From positions 434,001 to 498,000 of the forward strand of contig NZ_JACCDD010000001.1 of NCBI RefSeq assembly GCF_013415115.1: DNA of 64,000 bases, written 5' to 3'. Made by a program: the position numbers and the translations under genes. Below, in pieces: positions 36,226-46,127 of the stretch. The notes under the pieces are model-generated. The model ran no database searches. It was not told the origin of the DNA and saw only the letters and a list, made by a program, of their open reading frames with translations. Within the stretch, counting starts at the first letter, position 1. The number at the start of each line of letters is the position of its first letter. Origin of the DNA: Vreelandella zhaodongensis (GTDB taxonomy: Bacteria > Pseudomonadota > Gammaproteobacteria > Pseudomonadales > Halomonadaceae).

Positions 36226-37318
36226 GGCCGATCTCCACCAGATATTCGTCGATATAGAGGCCAATATGCCGATCGGAAAACTCGGCGAATGCGGGTTCGT
36301 TAATCGCTGAATGCCCTTCTGGGAGCCGTGCCTTGAACAGCTGGCCGTTTAGCTTGAAGCTGAGCAGCGAATAGGTGCCAAGATCTTGTAGGTTCTCGAC
36401 ATGAATGGGCACCGTGTTTGGCGTTGGCGAATTGGCAACGCTGATAAATTCAGGACGGATACCCAGCTTGATATTGCTAGAAGACGCTGTTGCAACGAGC
36501 TGTGTTAGTTGGCTATTCACAGGCAGCGGCTGGTCACCAAACATGACCTTGCCATTTTGATGTGTGACGTCCATAAAATTCATGCCTGGACTGCCAATAA
36601 AATAGCCAACGAACGTATGAGCAGGCTTTTCAAACAGCTCCCGTGGCGTGCCGAACTGAACCACTTGACCGCCATACATCACTGCAATTTTGTCCGCAAA
36701 GGTCGATGCTTCTAACTGATCATGAGTCACGTAGATCATGGTGATATTAAATCGCTCATGGATCTCTTTGAGCTTGCGGCGCAGTTTCCACTTTAATTGT
36801 GGGTCGATGACGGTCAGGGGTTCATCGAACAAAATGGCTGAGACGTCGTCGCGAACCAGCCCTCGGCCCATGGACACTTTTTGTTTCTCATCGGCGGTCA
36901 GGTTTTTTGCCTTGCGCGATAGCAGTGGCGTTAGTTCAAGAATGTCTGCTACTTCTCGAACTTTCGGGTCGACCCGGTACTCTGGGGTGTTCATATTGCG
37001 CAGCGGAAAAGCCAGGTTGTCGTACACCGTCATGGTGTCGTAGATCACCGGGAACTGGAAAACCTGGGCAATGTTGCGCTCTTCCGGTGGCAGTTCGTTA
37101 ACCCGCTGCCCGTCAAATAGAACGTCACCTTCGGAGGGTTCTAGAAGGCCGGAAATAATATTGAGCAGCGTGGACTTTCCGCAGCCTGATGGGCCGAGAA
37201 GGGCATAAGCGCCGCCCTGGTGCCATACATGATCCATTTGGCGAATCGCATAATCATCGCTGCCAGCCGGTGTTTTGCTGTAGCTGTGGGCCAGTCCCTT
37301 TAGCGTAATTTCAGCCAT
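36218..37318 (-). CDS. glpT: Glycerol ABC transporter ATPase (GlpT-like) with degenerate signature
   Basis: This 366-residue ATPase has Walker A GPSGCGKST, Walker B AILFDEPLTVIDP and the H-loop VTHDQLEA, all intact. The ABC signature is altered to LTADEKQKVSMGRG instead of LSGGQ. A MalK-like regulatory domain follows (about 240-366; KLGIRPEFISV). It overlaps glpS and glpP by 8 bases on each side. With GlpS it should make one fully competent ATP site, described in the findings. Confidence 0.9.
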   Translation of the reverse strand: MAEITLKGLAHSYSKTPAGSDDYAIRQMDHVWHQGGAYALLGPSGCGKSTLLNIISGLLEPSEGDVLFDGQRVNELPPEERNIAQVFQFPVIYDTMTVYDNLAFPLRNMNTPEYRVDPKVREVADILELTPLLSRKAKNLTADEKQKVSMGRGLVRDDVSAILFDEPLTVIDPQLKWKLRRKLKEIHERFNITMIYVTHDQLEASTFADKIAVMYGGQVVQFGTPRELFEKPAHTFVGYFIGSPGMNFMDVTHQNGKVMFGDQPLPVNSQLTQLVATASSSNIKLGIRPEFISVANSPTPNTVPIHVENLQDLGTYSLLSFKLNGQLFKARLPEGHSAINEPAFAEFSDRHIGLYIDEYLVEIGHE

Positions 37319-38408
37319 GGGCGGCGCTCCCTTGTGCTACGGGCACATGAACGGTGCTGCCGTGTTTATCAAACGCGTAGAGCTGATGCGTCGGAAAATA
37401 GACATTAATGGTGTCGTTCATGTTGAACTCGTGAATACCCGTTAGGTGGAGTACCAGCGGGAAGTGCTCGTGCCGTACATGTAGAAACGTCTCGGAGCCG
37501 CTAATTTCGGCTACATCGACTTGTACGGATAGCGCTAGATCGTCTGTTGAGCGTGGCGTTAGGCTGATATGTGAGGCACGCACACCGAAGTCATAGTCGC
37601 CAGGGGGCAGGCGCTGTAACTCGGCATCACACGGAAAATGTAGGGTTTGATCAAAGGTGATTTCCGATGCCGTCAGCTTTCCAGGAACAATGTTAATAGG
37701 CGGTTCTGAGAACATTTCAGCGCTGTGGCGACCGTTGGGGACACGATAAACCTCTTCGGTAGGGCCGTATTGGAGCAGTTTTCCTTGGTGTAGTACCGCG
37801 GTATTGCCGCCGAGTGCCAGCGCTTCGTTGGGCTCAGTCGTGGCATAGACGGCAATGCAGTTGCGTGCTTTGAAGAGTTCACGGAGTTCGTCACGAAGCT
37901 CTTCACGCAGTTTGTAATCTAAGTTGACTAATGGCTCATCGAACAGGATTAGGTCCGCATCTTTGACCAGCGCTCGCCCCATCGCGGTGCGTTGTTGCTG
38001 GCCACCGGATAATTCTTGTGGGTAGCGATCAAGCAAATGCTCTATGTGCAGCATTTCCGCAATACTGCCAACCCGTTGATCAATTTCTTTTGGCGACGTT
38101 TTGGCAAGCTTCAATGGTGACGCAATGTTGTCACGCACGGTGAGGCTTGGGTAGTTGATGAACTGCTGATATACCATGGAGACATTGCGTTTTCGAACAG
38201 AAACGCCGGTGACATCTCTGCCATCCATGAAGATTCGTCCCTGGGTGGGTTGTTCTAATCCTGCCATTAAACGCATCAGCGTTGTTTTACCCGCCAACGT
38301 CCTTCCTAGTAGTACATTGAAAGAACCTGGTTCTAGCTCGAGGTTTAACCCATTAATATGAGTTTCACCACCGACGATGTGGTCGATGTTTTGCAGATGT
38401 AGGGACAT
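37311..38408 (-). CDS. glpS: Glycerol ABC transporter ATPase (GlpS-like) lacking the H-loop histidine
   Basis: This 365-residue ATPase is the first gene of the operon. It has Walker A GRTLAGKTT, a canonical signature LSGGQQQR and Walker B LILFDEPLVNLD. The switch (H-loop) segment reads VYATTEPNEAL, with Thr where His is expected. The C-terminal part is MalK-like (FGVRASHISL). This is the mirror image of the defect in GlpT. Confidence 0.9.
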   Translation of the reverse strand: MSLHLQNIDHIVGGETHINGLNLELEPGSFNVLLGRTLAGKTTLMRLMAGLEQPTQGRIFMDGRDVTGVSVRKRNVSMVYQQFINYPSLTVRDNIASPLKLAKTSPKEIDQRVGSIAEMLHIEHLLDRYPQELSGGQQQRTAMGRALVKDADLILFDEPLVNLDYKLREELRDELRELFKARNCIAVYATTEPNEALALGGNTAVLHQGKLLQYGPTEEVYRVPNGRHSAEMFSEPPINIVPGKLTASEITFDQTLHFPCDAELQRLPPGDYDFGVRASHISLTPRSTDDLALSVQVDVAEISGSETFLHVRHEHFPLVLHLTGIHEFNMNDTINVYFPTHQLYAFDKHGSTVHVPVAQGSAAHG

Positions 38409-38834
38409 ACCGATCTCGCTAGCGTCATTGTTATTGATAGATGTTATTAGTAGAGGTCATGCGTTGATCGTTATCGATAGAGTGCAGCGCCATAAGTGAT
38501 GTTAGCCTTGGCTGTTCGTAAGTTACGGTCAGCCAACCATCAGGCGTACTGCCTCCACCCACTTTCTCTTACCTTGCACTTACTTTATTTTCAGTAACGA
38601 AAGGCTAGTTGATCATTTGCGAACTTGCAACGACTTTTGTAGCTGCTTGTATTCGCTTTAGGCGTAGAGAGCTGAAAGTTAGTGGGGAAATGGGGCTAGA
38701 AAAGTAAAAAAGCTAGCGTTTGAAATGTTCGTTTGTTTCGTTTTAGAAAATAGGCGTAAAAAAACCGGCCTCAAGGGCCGGTTTTTCGTCGCTGTGTCTT
38801 TAGAGGCACATTTCGTGATGCGGTATATCTGATG
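38409..38834. other. 426-base region: fadE terminator and glp operon promoter
   Basis: Apart from the terminator near 38764-38786, this region holds the presumed promoter of the glpSTPQUV operon. An AATGTTCG element at 38725-38732 matches the E. coli GlpR half-site, followed by TTTGTTTCGTTTT. I see no open reading frame or RNA gene that I can support. Confidence 0.45.
38757..38786 (-). terminator. Intrinsic terminator of fadE
   Basis: ACCGGCC (38764-38770) pairs with GGCCGGT (38776-38782). A-rich and T-rich flanks on both sides make it active in either direction. It lies 50 bases past the fadE stop. Confidence 0.9.
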
Positions 38835-41321
38835 CTATTTCACGCTAGCCTCTGCCTGCTGCGGAGCAGTTGCAGGCGTTGCGTTGTGATCAATCAGTGT
38901 CGATTTGTCGTTGGCGAAGGCATCGTAAGCGAAGTCGTCTACGGTCAGCATCTCAAGCACTTCTGCTTCAAATGTACGCATAAACTGAGCGTCTTCTTCG
39001 CTAATTAGGCCTTTTTCAAGCGCCGCCTCTACGCGTGCCTCGGGGTGTAATGCTGTTTGTGGCAGCTCGCCTTTGGCATAGGCTTTGTTCACTGTGCGGT
39101 AAAGGGCTTCGGCGCGATCATAATCAACCAGTAACGCGTTGTAGCGAGCGAGCGGGTTAGACTCTACGCCATCATCTTTATCCCAGGTGTTGGAAAGTAG
39201 CTTGCTGCGCAGGGCACTATGCGTAGAGACACGCTGGGCAATATCGCGAGCCAAGTCGTCATGTGGTTTATTCCAACGGCGGCCTGTCGGCATTACCACG
39301 ACTTTCAATACCTTGCCTAATGCGCGGTTCGGCAGGTTGTCAAAAATTTCAACGAAAGCTTGTTCCGCACGGTTAAGCAAGAACCGCAGGCTATAGTGTA
39401 GCAGCGCTTCTTCGCCCTCTACTTGATCACCGGTATGCCACTGTTTTAGTACCATGGAAGCTAGGTACAGGTTAGACAGTACATCACCCAAACGTGCTGA
39501 CAGCATTTCGCGCTTCTTGAGTTCAGAGCCAAGGCTGGCCATGGCGGCGTCGGCACATAGGCCAAAGCCTGCTGAAATGCGTGCAATATCCTGAGCGTAG
39601 ATAGCGGCGGGGCCACTAAAAGGTACACTTGCTTTGCCTAGGCCAAACCCAAGCGTAAAGGCACGAGCAGCGTTGCCGAAAATCAGCCCTGCGTGACCAA
39701 AGAAGGCTTTGTCGAAAGCTTTAACGTCGTTGGCGTCTTTCGCTGCCAGCTCTTCTAGCACATACGGATGACAACGAATCGCACCTTGACCAAAGATCAT
39801 CAGGTTGCGCGTCATAATGTTGGCGCCTTCCACGGTGATCGCCACCGGGTTCGCACTGTAGCCAATGCCTAGGTAGTTGCGTGGGCCAAGGGTAACTGCT
39901 TTACCACCGTGAACATCCATGGCGTCGCTAAGTAGCACGCGTTGGAACTCGGTCAGTTGGCTCTTCAAAATTGCTGAAGGAACGGCGGGTTTTTCACCGT
40001 GGTCGATCAGGTTAGCAGTTTGGTAAACCGTCGCAGCAGAGATATAAGCCAGTGAGGCCATGCGTGCCAGCGGCTCTTGTACGCCTTCCATTTCCGCCAC
40101 AGGGACGTTGAACTGACGACGAACACGGGTGAAACCTCCGCTCCAGCCCAGTGCATAGCGGGCAGTGCCGGTCGCACCAGAAGGCAGGGTAATGCAGCGA
40201 CCGATCGAGAGACACTCGACCAGCATGCGCCAGCCTTGGCCGATCATGTCTGGGCCACCAATGATGGTATCCAGCGGTACAAAGACGTCGTTACCTTTAA
40301 TCGGACCGTTCATAAACGGACTGCCGATAGGGTGGTGGCGACGGCCAATATCCATTCCCTGAGTATCACGGGGGACTAGCGCAAGGGTAATGCCGCGATC
40401 TTCTTCGTCACCTAACAGTTTTTCTGGATCGAACAGGCGGAAAGCAAGGCCAACTACTGTGGCGATAGGAGCCAAGGTAATCCAGCGTTTCTCAAAGTTA
40501 AGTCGTAAGCCAAGTACTTCTTCGCCGTTGATGATTTGCTTGCAGACGACGCCGGTGTCTGGCAGCGACGTTGCATCAGAGCCTGCGCGTGGGCCGGTAA
40601 GGCCGAAGCAGGGAATCTCGCGGCCATCAGAAAGACGGGGTAAGTAGTGGTCTTTCTGTTCTTGGGTACCGTATTTGAGCAACAATTCGCCAGGGCCGAG
40701 TGAGTTTGGCACGCCAACAGTAACCATCAGCGTCTCATTGGCTGATAGCTTCTGTAGCACCATGGATTGCGCTTTAGCAGAGAATCCTAGACCACCGTAC
40801 TCCTTCGGAATAATCATGCCGAAGAAGCCTTCTTTTTTTAGATAATCCCACAGTTGTTGAGGTAGATCAGCGCGCTCCTGAGCGATGTCCCAAGCGTTAC
40901 ACATGCCAGCGGCTTTAGCACACTGATTATCCAAGAAGGCTTGTTCTGCCTCACTTAGGCCGTCGTCTTTATAGTTAAGCAACGATTCCCACTGAGGCTT
41001 GCCAGAGAATAGCTCGCCATCCCAGGAGACACTGCCGGCTTCCAACGCTGTGCGCTCCGTATCGGATACTTTCGGCGCTACCTTTTTAAAGGTGGCGAAA
41101 ATACGTGGTGTTAGCCACTTACTACGTAGTGCCGGAAGTCCAGCAACCGCAACGGCGACAGCCGCAATCAATAGAAGCGCGCCAATCACAGTTGCGCCAA
41201 GCACTAAGCCTACCAAGCCTAGTACGCCAAGCAGAGCAAGTGCGGGCGTAGCACCTGCTTCGCGCCGCATCACCACGAGCAAGCCAGCGATGGCAAGCAC
41301 AATGAGCAGTAGGGTGAGCAT
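38835..41321 (-). CDS. fadE: Acyl-CoA dehydrogenase FadE
   Basis: This 828-residue protein is about the length of E. coli FadE (814). Two or three N-terminal membrane helices (about 1-66) precede the dehydrogenase domain, with KEGFFGMIIPKEYGGLGFS, CFGLTGPRAGSDATS and the FAD-domain GGKAVTLGPRNYLG. It catalyses the first step of fatty-acid beta-oxidation. It stands alone, with a PsrA-like palindrome upstream at 41358-41371 and a strong terminator downstream. Confidence 0.95.
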   Translation of the reverse strand: MLTLLLIVLAIAGLLVVMRREAGATPALALLGVLGLVGLVLGATVIGALLLIAAVAVAVAGLPALRSKWLTPRIFATFKKVAPKVSDTERTALEAGSVSWDGELFSGKPQWESLLNYKDDGLSEAEQAFLDNQCAKAAGMCNAWDIAQERADLPQQLWDYLKKEGFFGMIIPKEYGGLGFSAKAQSMVLQKLSANETLMVTVGVPNSLGPGELLLKYGTQEQKDHYLPRLSDGREIPCFGLTGPRAGSDATSLPDTGVVCKQIINGEEVLGLRLNFEKRWITLAPIATVVGLAFRLFDPEKLLGDEEDRGITLALVPRDTQGMDIGRRHHPIGSPFMNGPIKGNDVFVPLDTIIGGPDMIGQGWRMLVECLSIGRCITLPSGATGTARYALGWSGGFTRVRRQFNVPVAEMEGVQEPLARMASLAYISAATVYQTANLIDHGEKPAVPSAILKSQLTEFQRVLLSDAMDVHGGKAVTLGPRNYLGIGYSANPVAITVEGANIMTRNLMIFGQGAIRCHPYVLEELAAKDANDVKAFDKAFFGHAGLIFGNAARAFTLGFGLGKASVPFSGPAAIYAQDIARISAGFGLCADAAMASLGSELKKREMLSARLGDVLSNLYLASMVLKQWHTGDQVEGEEALLHYSLRFLLNRAEQAFVEIFDNLPNRALGKVLKVVVMPTGRRWNKPHDDLARDIAQRVSTHSALRSKLLSNTWDKDDGVESNPLARYNALLVDYDRAEALYRTVNKAYAKGELPQTALHPEARVEAALEKGLISEEDAQFMRTFEAEVLEMLTVDDFAYDAFANDKSTLIDHNATPATAPQQAEASVK

Positions 41322-41357
41322 GGTTGTATCTCCGTGGGGGTTAATAATGAACGTATT

Positions 41358-41371
41358 TAAACGTATGTTTG
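41358..41371. promoter_or_regulatory. PsrA/FadR-type palindrome upstream of fadE
   Basis: TAAACGTATGTTTG resembles the PsrA consensus (C/G)AAAC-N4-GTTT(G/C), with one arm base changed. It lies 37 bases before the fadE start, where a repressor of beta-oxidation would bind. Confidence 0.45.
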
Positions 41372-41462
41372 AATATTGGCAGAGTCACTAACCAAAGTGC
41401 AAGCGTTTCACCGTTATACGTTTGCTTTATATCCATCACTGTAGCGTAGATAAGACATAAAA

Positions 41463-41491
41463 AAACGCTATGGCATGTAACCATAGCGTTT
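41463..41491 (-). terminator. Intrinsic terminator of the betIBA operon
   Basis: AAACGCTATGG pairs with CCATAGCGTTT around a 7-base loop, followed on the minus strand by a T-run (complement of the A-tract at 41458-41465). It sits 33 bases after the betA stop. Confidence 0.9.
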
Positions 41492-41523
41492 AGCTTTCTT
41501 AGCAGAATCTCGATGCTGTGCTT

Positions 41524-43200
41524 TTATGACGCCTGTTTGGCGGGCGCGCCGTGAGCGACATAATAATCAACATTGGCACGAGGCAGCGGCTCGCGGCCTC
41601 GAATCCGATCAGCAATTTTCTCCGCCAGCATAATCGTTGGCGCGTTGAGGTTACCGGTGGGAATGATGGGAAATAGTGACGCATCGACAACGCGCAGCCC
41701 TTCGGTACCGTGCACACGGCCTTGGCTGTCGGTAACTGCCATCTCGTCTTCGCCCATCCGGCAGCTGCCACAAGGGTGGTAAGCTGTCTCGGCGTGCTGC
41801 TTAACGAAGTTATCGATCTCTTCGTCGCTTTGTACGTTGGGACCAGGTGCAATTTCACGGCCACGGTATTTATCAAACGCTGGTTGCGCGATGATATCGC
41901 GAGTTAAGCGAATTGCGTCGCGGAACTCTTGCCAATCTTTCTCTTTGGCCATGTAGTTAAACAAAATGCTCGGTGCCGCATGCGGGTCTTTCGAGGTCAG
42001 GCGAATCCGCCCTCGGCTTTCCGAACGCATCGAACCAACGTGGGCTTGGAAGCCATGTGCCTGCACGGCGCTTTTGCCGTTGTAGCTAATGGCAATAGGC
42101 AGGAAGTGATACTGCAGGTTTGGCCACTCTTCCTCATCATGGCTACGAATAAAGCCACAGGATTCAAACTGGTTACTGGCGCCAACGCCGGTACCTTTAA
42201 ATAACCACTCGGCACCAATCTTCGGCTGGTTGTACCATTTCAGCGCCGGATACAGAGAAATCGGCTCTTTGCATTCGTACTGAATATACATCTCAAGGTG
42301 ATCCTGGAGATTTTCACCCACGCCGGGCAGCTCATGAACCATTGAAATGCCTAATTCTTTAAGCCACTCTGGGTTGCCTACGCCAGAACGCTGGAGAATC
42401 TGTGGTGAGGCAATCGCACCGCCACAAAGTAGTACTTCTCGGCGAGCACGGGCCTGGTGGGGTTGACCTTTTTGCTCGTAACGCACGCCAACGGCACGTT
42501 TGCCGTCAAATTCAATTACATCGGTGACTGCGTGGGTTTCGATGGTCAGGTTGTTGCGCTGCTTGGCGGTATCCAGGTAGCCGCGTGCGGTAGACGCACG
42601 GCGCCCCTTGGGCGTGACGAAACGGTCCATGGGGCCAAAGCCCTCTTGCTGGTAGCCATTAACATCCTCAGTTTCAGGGTAGCCAGCCTGTTTACCAGCT
42701 TCGATAAACGTGCGGTAAAGCGGGTTATTGCCAGCTTTAGGCGTGGTCACGCTGACCGGGCCGTCGCCGCCGTGGTAATCGTTGGGGCCAATATCGCGGG
42801 TTTCGCACTTTTTAAAATAGGGCAAGCAGCTGAGGTAATCCCACTCTTCCAAACCCGGTTGCTTGGCCCAGTTGTCGTAATCCAGGGCGTTGCCGCGGAT
42901 ATAGCACATGCCGTTGATGAGTGAGGAGCCGCCCAGGCCTTTGCCTCGGCCACACTCCATACGGCGGCCATCCATATACGGCTCGGGGTCGGTTTCAAAT
43001 GCCCAGTTGTAGCGTTTGCCTTGTAATGGGTAAGCCAGTGCAGCGGGCATTTGAGTGCGAAAGTCGAAACGGTAATCGGGGCCGCCTGCTTCTAGCAGTA
43101 AAACGCTGACGTCGCTGTCTTCGGTCAGGCGGGTGGCCAGCACGTTACCCGCTGAGCCTGCGCCGATAATGATGTAATCAAATTCGCGTGGTTGAGACAT
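41524..43200 (-). CDS. betA: Choline dehydrogenase
   Basis: This 558-residue GMC-family FAD oxidoreductase oxidises choline to betaine aldehyde. The FAD motif [18 protein letters not shown] opens the protein; [20 protein letters not shown] and [13 protein letters not shown] are GMC signatures, and [10 protein letters not shown] with [19 protein letters not shown] closes the active site. It is the last gene of betIBA, an osmoprotectant pathway typical of halophiles. Confidence 0.96.
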   Translation of the reverse strand: MSQPREFDYIIIGAGSAGNVLATRLTEDSDVSVLLLEAGGPDYRFDFRTQMPAALAYPLQGKRYNWAFETDPEPYMDGRRMECGRGKGLGGSSLINGMCYIRGNALDYDNWAKQPGLEEWDYLSCLPYFKKCETRDIGPNDYHGGDGPVSVTTPKAGNNPLYRTFIEAGKQAGYPETEDVNGYQQEGFGPMDRFVTPKGRRASTARGYLDTAKQRNNLTIETHAVTDVIEFDGKRAVGVRYEQKGQPHQARARREVLLCGGAIASPQILQRSGVGNPEWLKELGISMVHELPGVGENLQDHLEMYIQYECKEPISLYPALKWYNQPKIGAEWLFKGTGVGASNQFESCGFIRSHDEEEWPNLQYHFLPIAISYNGKSAVQAHGFQAHVGSMRSESRGRIRLTSKDPHAAPSILFNYMAKEKDWQEFRDAIRLTRDIIAQPAFDKYRGREIAPGPNVQSDEEIDNFVKQHAETAYHPCGSCRMGEDEMAVTDSQGRVHGTEGLRVVDASLFPIIPTGNLNAPTIMLAEKIADRIRGREPLPRANVDYYVAHGAPAKQAS

Positions 43201-43299
43201 GCTTTTACCTTGGAGGAGTCGAAGAGTTAGTAATGAACCGGTAGGTATAAAAGAGAAGCGTCTTCCTGATACGCCTACCGGTGGCGCCCATTACTTCGC

Positions 43300-44769
43300 T
43301 TAAAACACTGACTCAAACGGCCCCATCTCGATCTGTACGGACTTGGTCTGGGTATAGTGATTAAGCGTCTCAACGCCGTTCTCGCGGCCAATGCCCGACT
43401 CTTTGTAACCACCTACCGGCATTTCAGAAGGTGACTCACCCCAGGTGTTGATCCAGCAAATGCCAGCTTCCAGCTGGTGGATAACCCGATGAGCACGGTT
43501 TAAGCTTTCGCTGAATACGCCCGCTGCTAGGCCGTACTTGGTGTCATTGGCGCGACGAATAACGTCATCTTCGTCGTTAAAGGAGAGTACGGACATCACC
43601 GGCCCAAAAATCTCTTCTTTTACGATGCGCATATCGTCAGTGCAATCGGTGAAGATGGTGGGGGCTGCCCAGGCACCCTTCGCCCAATCACCGGTATTCC
43701 ACGCATCACCACCAGCCAATACTCGTGCGCCTTGCTCTTTACCCAAGGCAATATAGGAAAGCACTTTTTGCTGATGCTCAAAGCTTACTAGCGGGCCGAA
43801 GTTAACGCTGGGATCCATTGGGTCGCCTGCTTTGATACGCTTAACGCGCTCAACCAGCTTTGCCTCAAAGGTGTCTTTAACGCTGTGCTCAACGAACACG
43901 CGAGTGCCGTTGGTGCAGATCTGGCCGCTGGAGTAGAAGTTGGCCATCATGGCGGCGTCAGCCGCACGATCTAAGTCAGCGTCGGCAAATACGATCAGTG
44001 GGGATTTACCGCCCAGTTCCATAGTGACGTCTTTCAGGGTGGAGCCACCGGCAGCGGCCATGACCTTTTTGCCAGTACCGGCTTCGCCAGTAAACGACAC
44101 TTTGGCGATACCTTCATGCTCGGTCAGCATGGCGCCAACGCGGCCATCGCCTTGAACCACGTTGAAGACACCATTAGGCAGGCCTGCTTCGGTGAAGATT
44201 TCGGCTAGTTTGATAGCGGTTAGCGGTGTTACTTCGCTAGGCTTAAAGACAATGGCGTTGCCGGCTGCCAGCGCAGGGGCGGCTTTCCAACAGGCGATTT
44301 GGATGGGGTAGTTCCAGGCACCAATGGCGCCAATTACCCCGAGTGGCTCGCGGCGGGTGTAAACAAAGGAGCTATCACGCAGTGGAATCTGGTTGCCTTC
44401 TATAGCGGGTGCAAGGCCTGCGTAGTACTCCAAGGCATCGGCACCGGTGACAATATCGACGCTGGCGGTTTCGCTGATCGGCTTGCCTGTATTTTGAGTT
44501 TCCAACTCGGCAAGCTCATCGTTTCGTTCTCTTAACAGTGCAACAGCGCGTAGCAGGATGCGTGAGCGCTCCATGCCCGTCATCGAAGCCCATTGACGCT
44601 GCCCGCGTTGAGCGGCTTCTACAGCGCTATCAACATCGGCTTGGCTTGCCTGGCCGATTGTAGCGAGCAGGCTGCCATCGTAGGGGTTGGAAACGGTAAA
44701 TGTCTCGCCTGAAGTGGCGTCTACCGGACGACCATCAATATAAAGTGGCAGTATATCTTGAGCGGCCAT
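43300..44769 (-). CDS. betB: Betaine aldehyde dehydrogenase
   Basis: The start is the ATG at 44769 behind GGAG ([14 protein letters not shown]), giving 489 residues, close to the E. coli BetB length of 490. A much longer frame upstream is not supported and would overlap betI. It is an NAD(P)-dependent ALDH, with [25 protein letters not shown] and the catalytic cysteine in [13 protein letters not shown]. It converts betaine aldehyde to glycine betaine. Confidence 0.96.
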   Translation of the reverse strand: MAAQDILPLYIDGRPVDATSGETFTVSNPYDGSLLATIGQASQADVDSAVEAAQRGQRQWASMTGMERSRILLRAVALLRERNDELAELETQNTGKPISETASVDIVTGADALEYYAGLAPAIEGNQIPLRDSSFVYTRREPLGVIGAIGAWNYPIQIACWKAAPALAAGNAIVFKPSEVTPLTAIKLAEIFTEAGLPNGVFNVVQGDGRVGAMLTEHEGIAKVSFTGEAGTGKKVMAAAGGSTLKDVTMELGGKSPLIVFADADLDRAADAAMMANFYSSGQICTNGTRVFVEHSVKDTFEAKLVERVKRIKAGDPMDPSVNFGPLVSFEHQQKVLSYIALGKEQGARVLAGGDAWNTGDWAKGAWAAPTIFTDCTDDMRIVKEEIFGPVMSVLSFNDEDDVIRRANDTKYGLAAGVFSESLNRAHRVIHQLEAGICWINTWGESPSEMPVGGYKESGIGRENGVETLNHYTQTKSVQIEMGPFESVF

Positions 44770-44779
44770 GTTGGTCTCC

Positions 44780-45403
44780 TTACGGTGTTTCTGAAGTGGA
44801 TGCGCGTTGCTGGCATCCATGATGAATAAGCAGTTGATCGAGATAGGTGTGGGCAAGATGTCGCGCTTGGGTCGCATCAAGTCCATTAGGCGTGAGCGCT
44901 CCACGTAGCCATAAACCATCGATCATAGCGGCAAGGCTACGAGCGGCGTTGCGAGCGTCAGCGCGGGGCATAACGCGCTGGAATTGATGACATAAATTGG
45001 CGTACAAGCGACGGTCATTAACATTTTGAAGCCGCTGAAGTGTAGGCTTGTGCATGCTGCTAGCCCAAAAAGCGAGCCATGTTTTTGCCGCAGGGCCGGT
45101 TACCTGGGTGCGGTCAAAGTTGCCTTCAATTATGGCGCCAATGTGGGCGCGGGGAGACGTATCTTCCAACGCACGGCGGCGCGCCGCGACGGCATCACTT
45201 AGATCGGTTAAAATTTGCCGCATAGTGGCTTCAAGTAAGCCATCTTTGCCGCCGAAATAGTGGCTAATAATGCCCGCTGAAACGCCTGCATGGCGAGCAA
45301 TTCGCATGACAGTGGCTTCTGCTAAGCCAACTTCGTCAATGGCCGCCATCGTGGCTTTAATTAACTGCTGGCGGCGTATTGGTTCCATTCCCACCTTAGG
45401 CAC
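44780..45403 (-). CDS. betI: TetR-family choline-responsive repressor BetI
   Basis: This 207-residue regulator opens with [19 protein letters not shown], nearly diagnostic of BetI, and has the [31 protein letters not shown]. It represses the bet operon until choline is present. It lies 10 bases before betB and is the first gene of the operon. A palindrome at 45495-45508 upstream looks like its operator. Confidence 0.95.
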   Translation of the reverse strand: MPKVGMEPIRRQQLIKATMAAIDEVGLAEATVMRIARHAGVSAGIISHYFGGKDGLLEATMRQILTDLSDAVAARRRALEDTSPRAHIGAIIEGNFDRTQVTGPAAKTWLAFWASSMHKPTLQRLQNVNDRRLYANLCHQFQRVMPRADARNAARSLAAMIDGLWLRGALTPNGLDATQARHLAHTYLDQLLIHHGCQQRASTSETP

Positions 45404-45494
45404 AGCTATCTCCTAATGACATTGGATGCCAGTTAACCACTGGCGATAAAGACCAGGGTTGGGCATGCTTGCCCAAGCATAATGGCATTTTTTT

Positions 45495-45508
45495 ATTGAA
45501 CGTTCAAT
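45495..45508. promoter_or_regulatory. Likely BetI operator (ATTGAACGTTCAAT)
   Basis: A perfect 14-bp palindrome with AT-rich flanks (TTTATT ... AATAAA) lies 92 bases upstream of betI. BetI sites are known to contain a palindromic TGAACGTTCA-like core. Confidence 0.7.
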
Positions 45509-45625
45509 TAATAAAAAACATCGATCGCTTCCATCAGTGCGACCGTATTGTGAGCAGCATGTTCATCCTACTCAGATAATGGAATCGCCTAAGGTAATGG
45601 AGTCACTGGGGTAAGTGGCTTCAGA

Positions 45626-45654
45626 AAAAGGCAAGCCGATTCGACTTGCCTTTT
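45626..45654 (+). terminator. Orphan intrinsic terminator upstream of tRNA-Met
   Basis: AAAAGGCAAG pairs with CTTGCCTTTT around a 9-base loop. No gene on the plus strand ends before it, because betI is transcribed away from it. It could end a small RNA. Confidence 0.75.
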
Positions 45655-45696
45655 GGATCTAATATATGCATAATCTGCACCCGCTGATGTCGGAAA

Positions 45697-45770
45697 GGCT
45701 ACGTAGCTCAGCTGGTTAGAGCACATCACTCATAATGATGGGGTCCCCTGTTCAAATCAGGGCGTAGCCA
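45697..45770 (+). tRNA. tRNA-Met (CAT), elongator type
   Basis: The full cloverleaf is visible: acceptor GGCTACG/CGTAGCC, D arm GCTC/GAGC, anticodon stem CATCA/TGATG with loop CTCATAA, and T arm CCCTG/CAGGG. The anticodon is CAT. The sequence closely follows the E. coli elongator tRNA-Met, and the first base pair is G-C as in that type. The discriminator is A; the encoded end reads ACCG, so the CCA is completed after transcription. Confidence 0.97.
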
Positions 45771-45811
45771 CCGATCAGCTCAAATACACAATTTAAAATG
45801 TGTATTACTAT

Positions 45812-45921
45812 GGTGGCCCCTTAGGTCCTCCCGCAACGCTAAACTGCGAACCCCGCCAGGCCCGGAAGGGAGCAACGGTAGTGGTGGCTGCGTGTGCCGG
45901 GATGTGGCTTTTGGGGCCGCC
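45812..45921 (+). ncRNA. ffs: 4.5S signal recognition particle RNA
   Basis: The terminal helix GGTGGCCCC/GGGGCCGCC encloses the conserved apical parts CCGCAACGCT, CAGGCCCGGAAGGGAGCA (GGAA tetraloop and Ffh-binding loop) and GCGTGTGCCGGGATGTGGC. About 110 bases, like the 114-base E. coli RNA. It binds Ffh for co-translational membrane targeting. It lies 41 bases after tRNA-Met. An 8-bp inverted repeat AATACACA/TGTGTATT (45783-45806) lies just upstream. Confidence 0.96.
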
Positions 45922-46127
45922 TCCATTTCTAGTGTTCTTCCCGCCTTGTGTCTCATATGTTTTTTTAGTAATACACTTTTATTAATGCAGTGTTACCAGT
46001 GTTCATGCGGCAAGATTTTGTAGCTTTAGTTTGTTCGCGAACGGTCGCTAATCGTGATCTTATCTGTACGAAAAACATAGATATGCCAACTGTTAAGATA
46101 GGGTGGGCTGGCACGGCGTAATTAAAA

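Noticed and set aside
44770..44919. 50-residue N-terminal extension of BetB
   Set aside because: It would overlap betI and lacks a ribosome site, while ATG 44769 has GGAG and gives the usual family length.
45697..45770. Attachment site of an integrative element at tRNA-Met
   Set aside because: I found no second copy of the tRNA 3' end and no integrase in the window.
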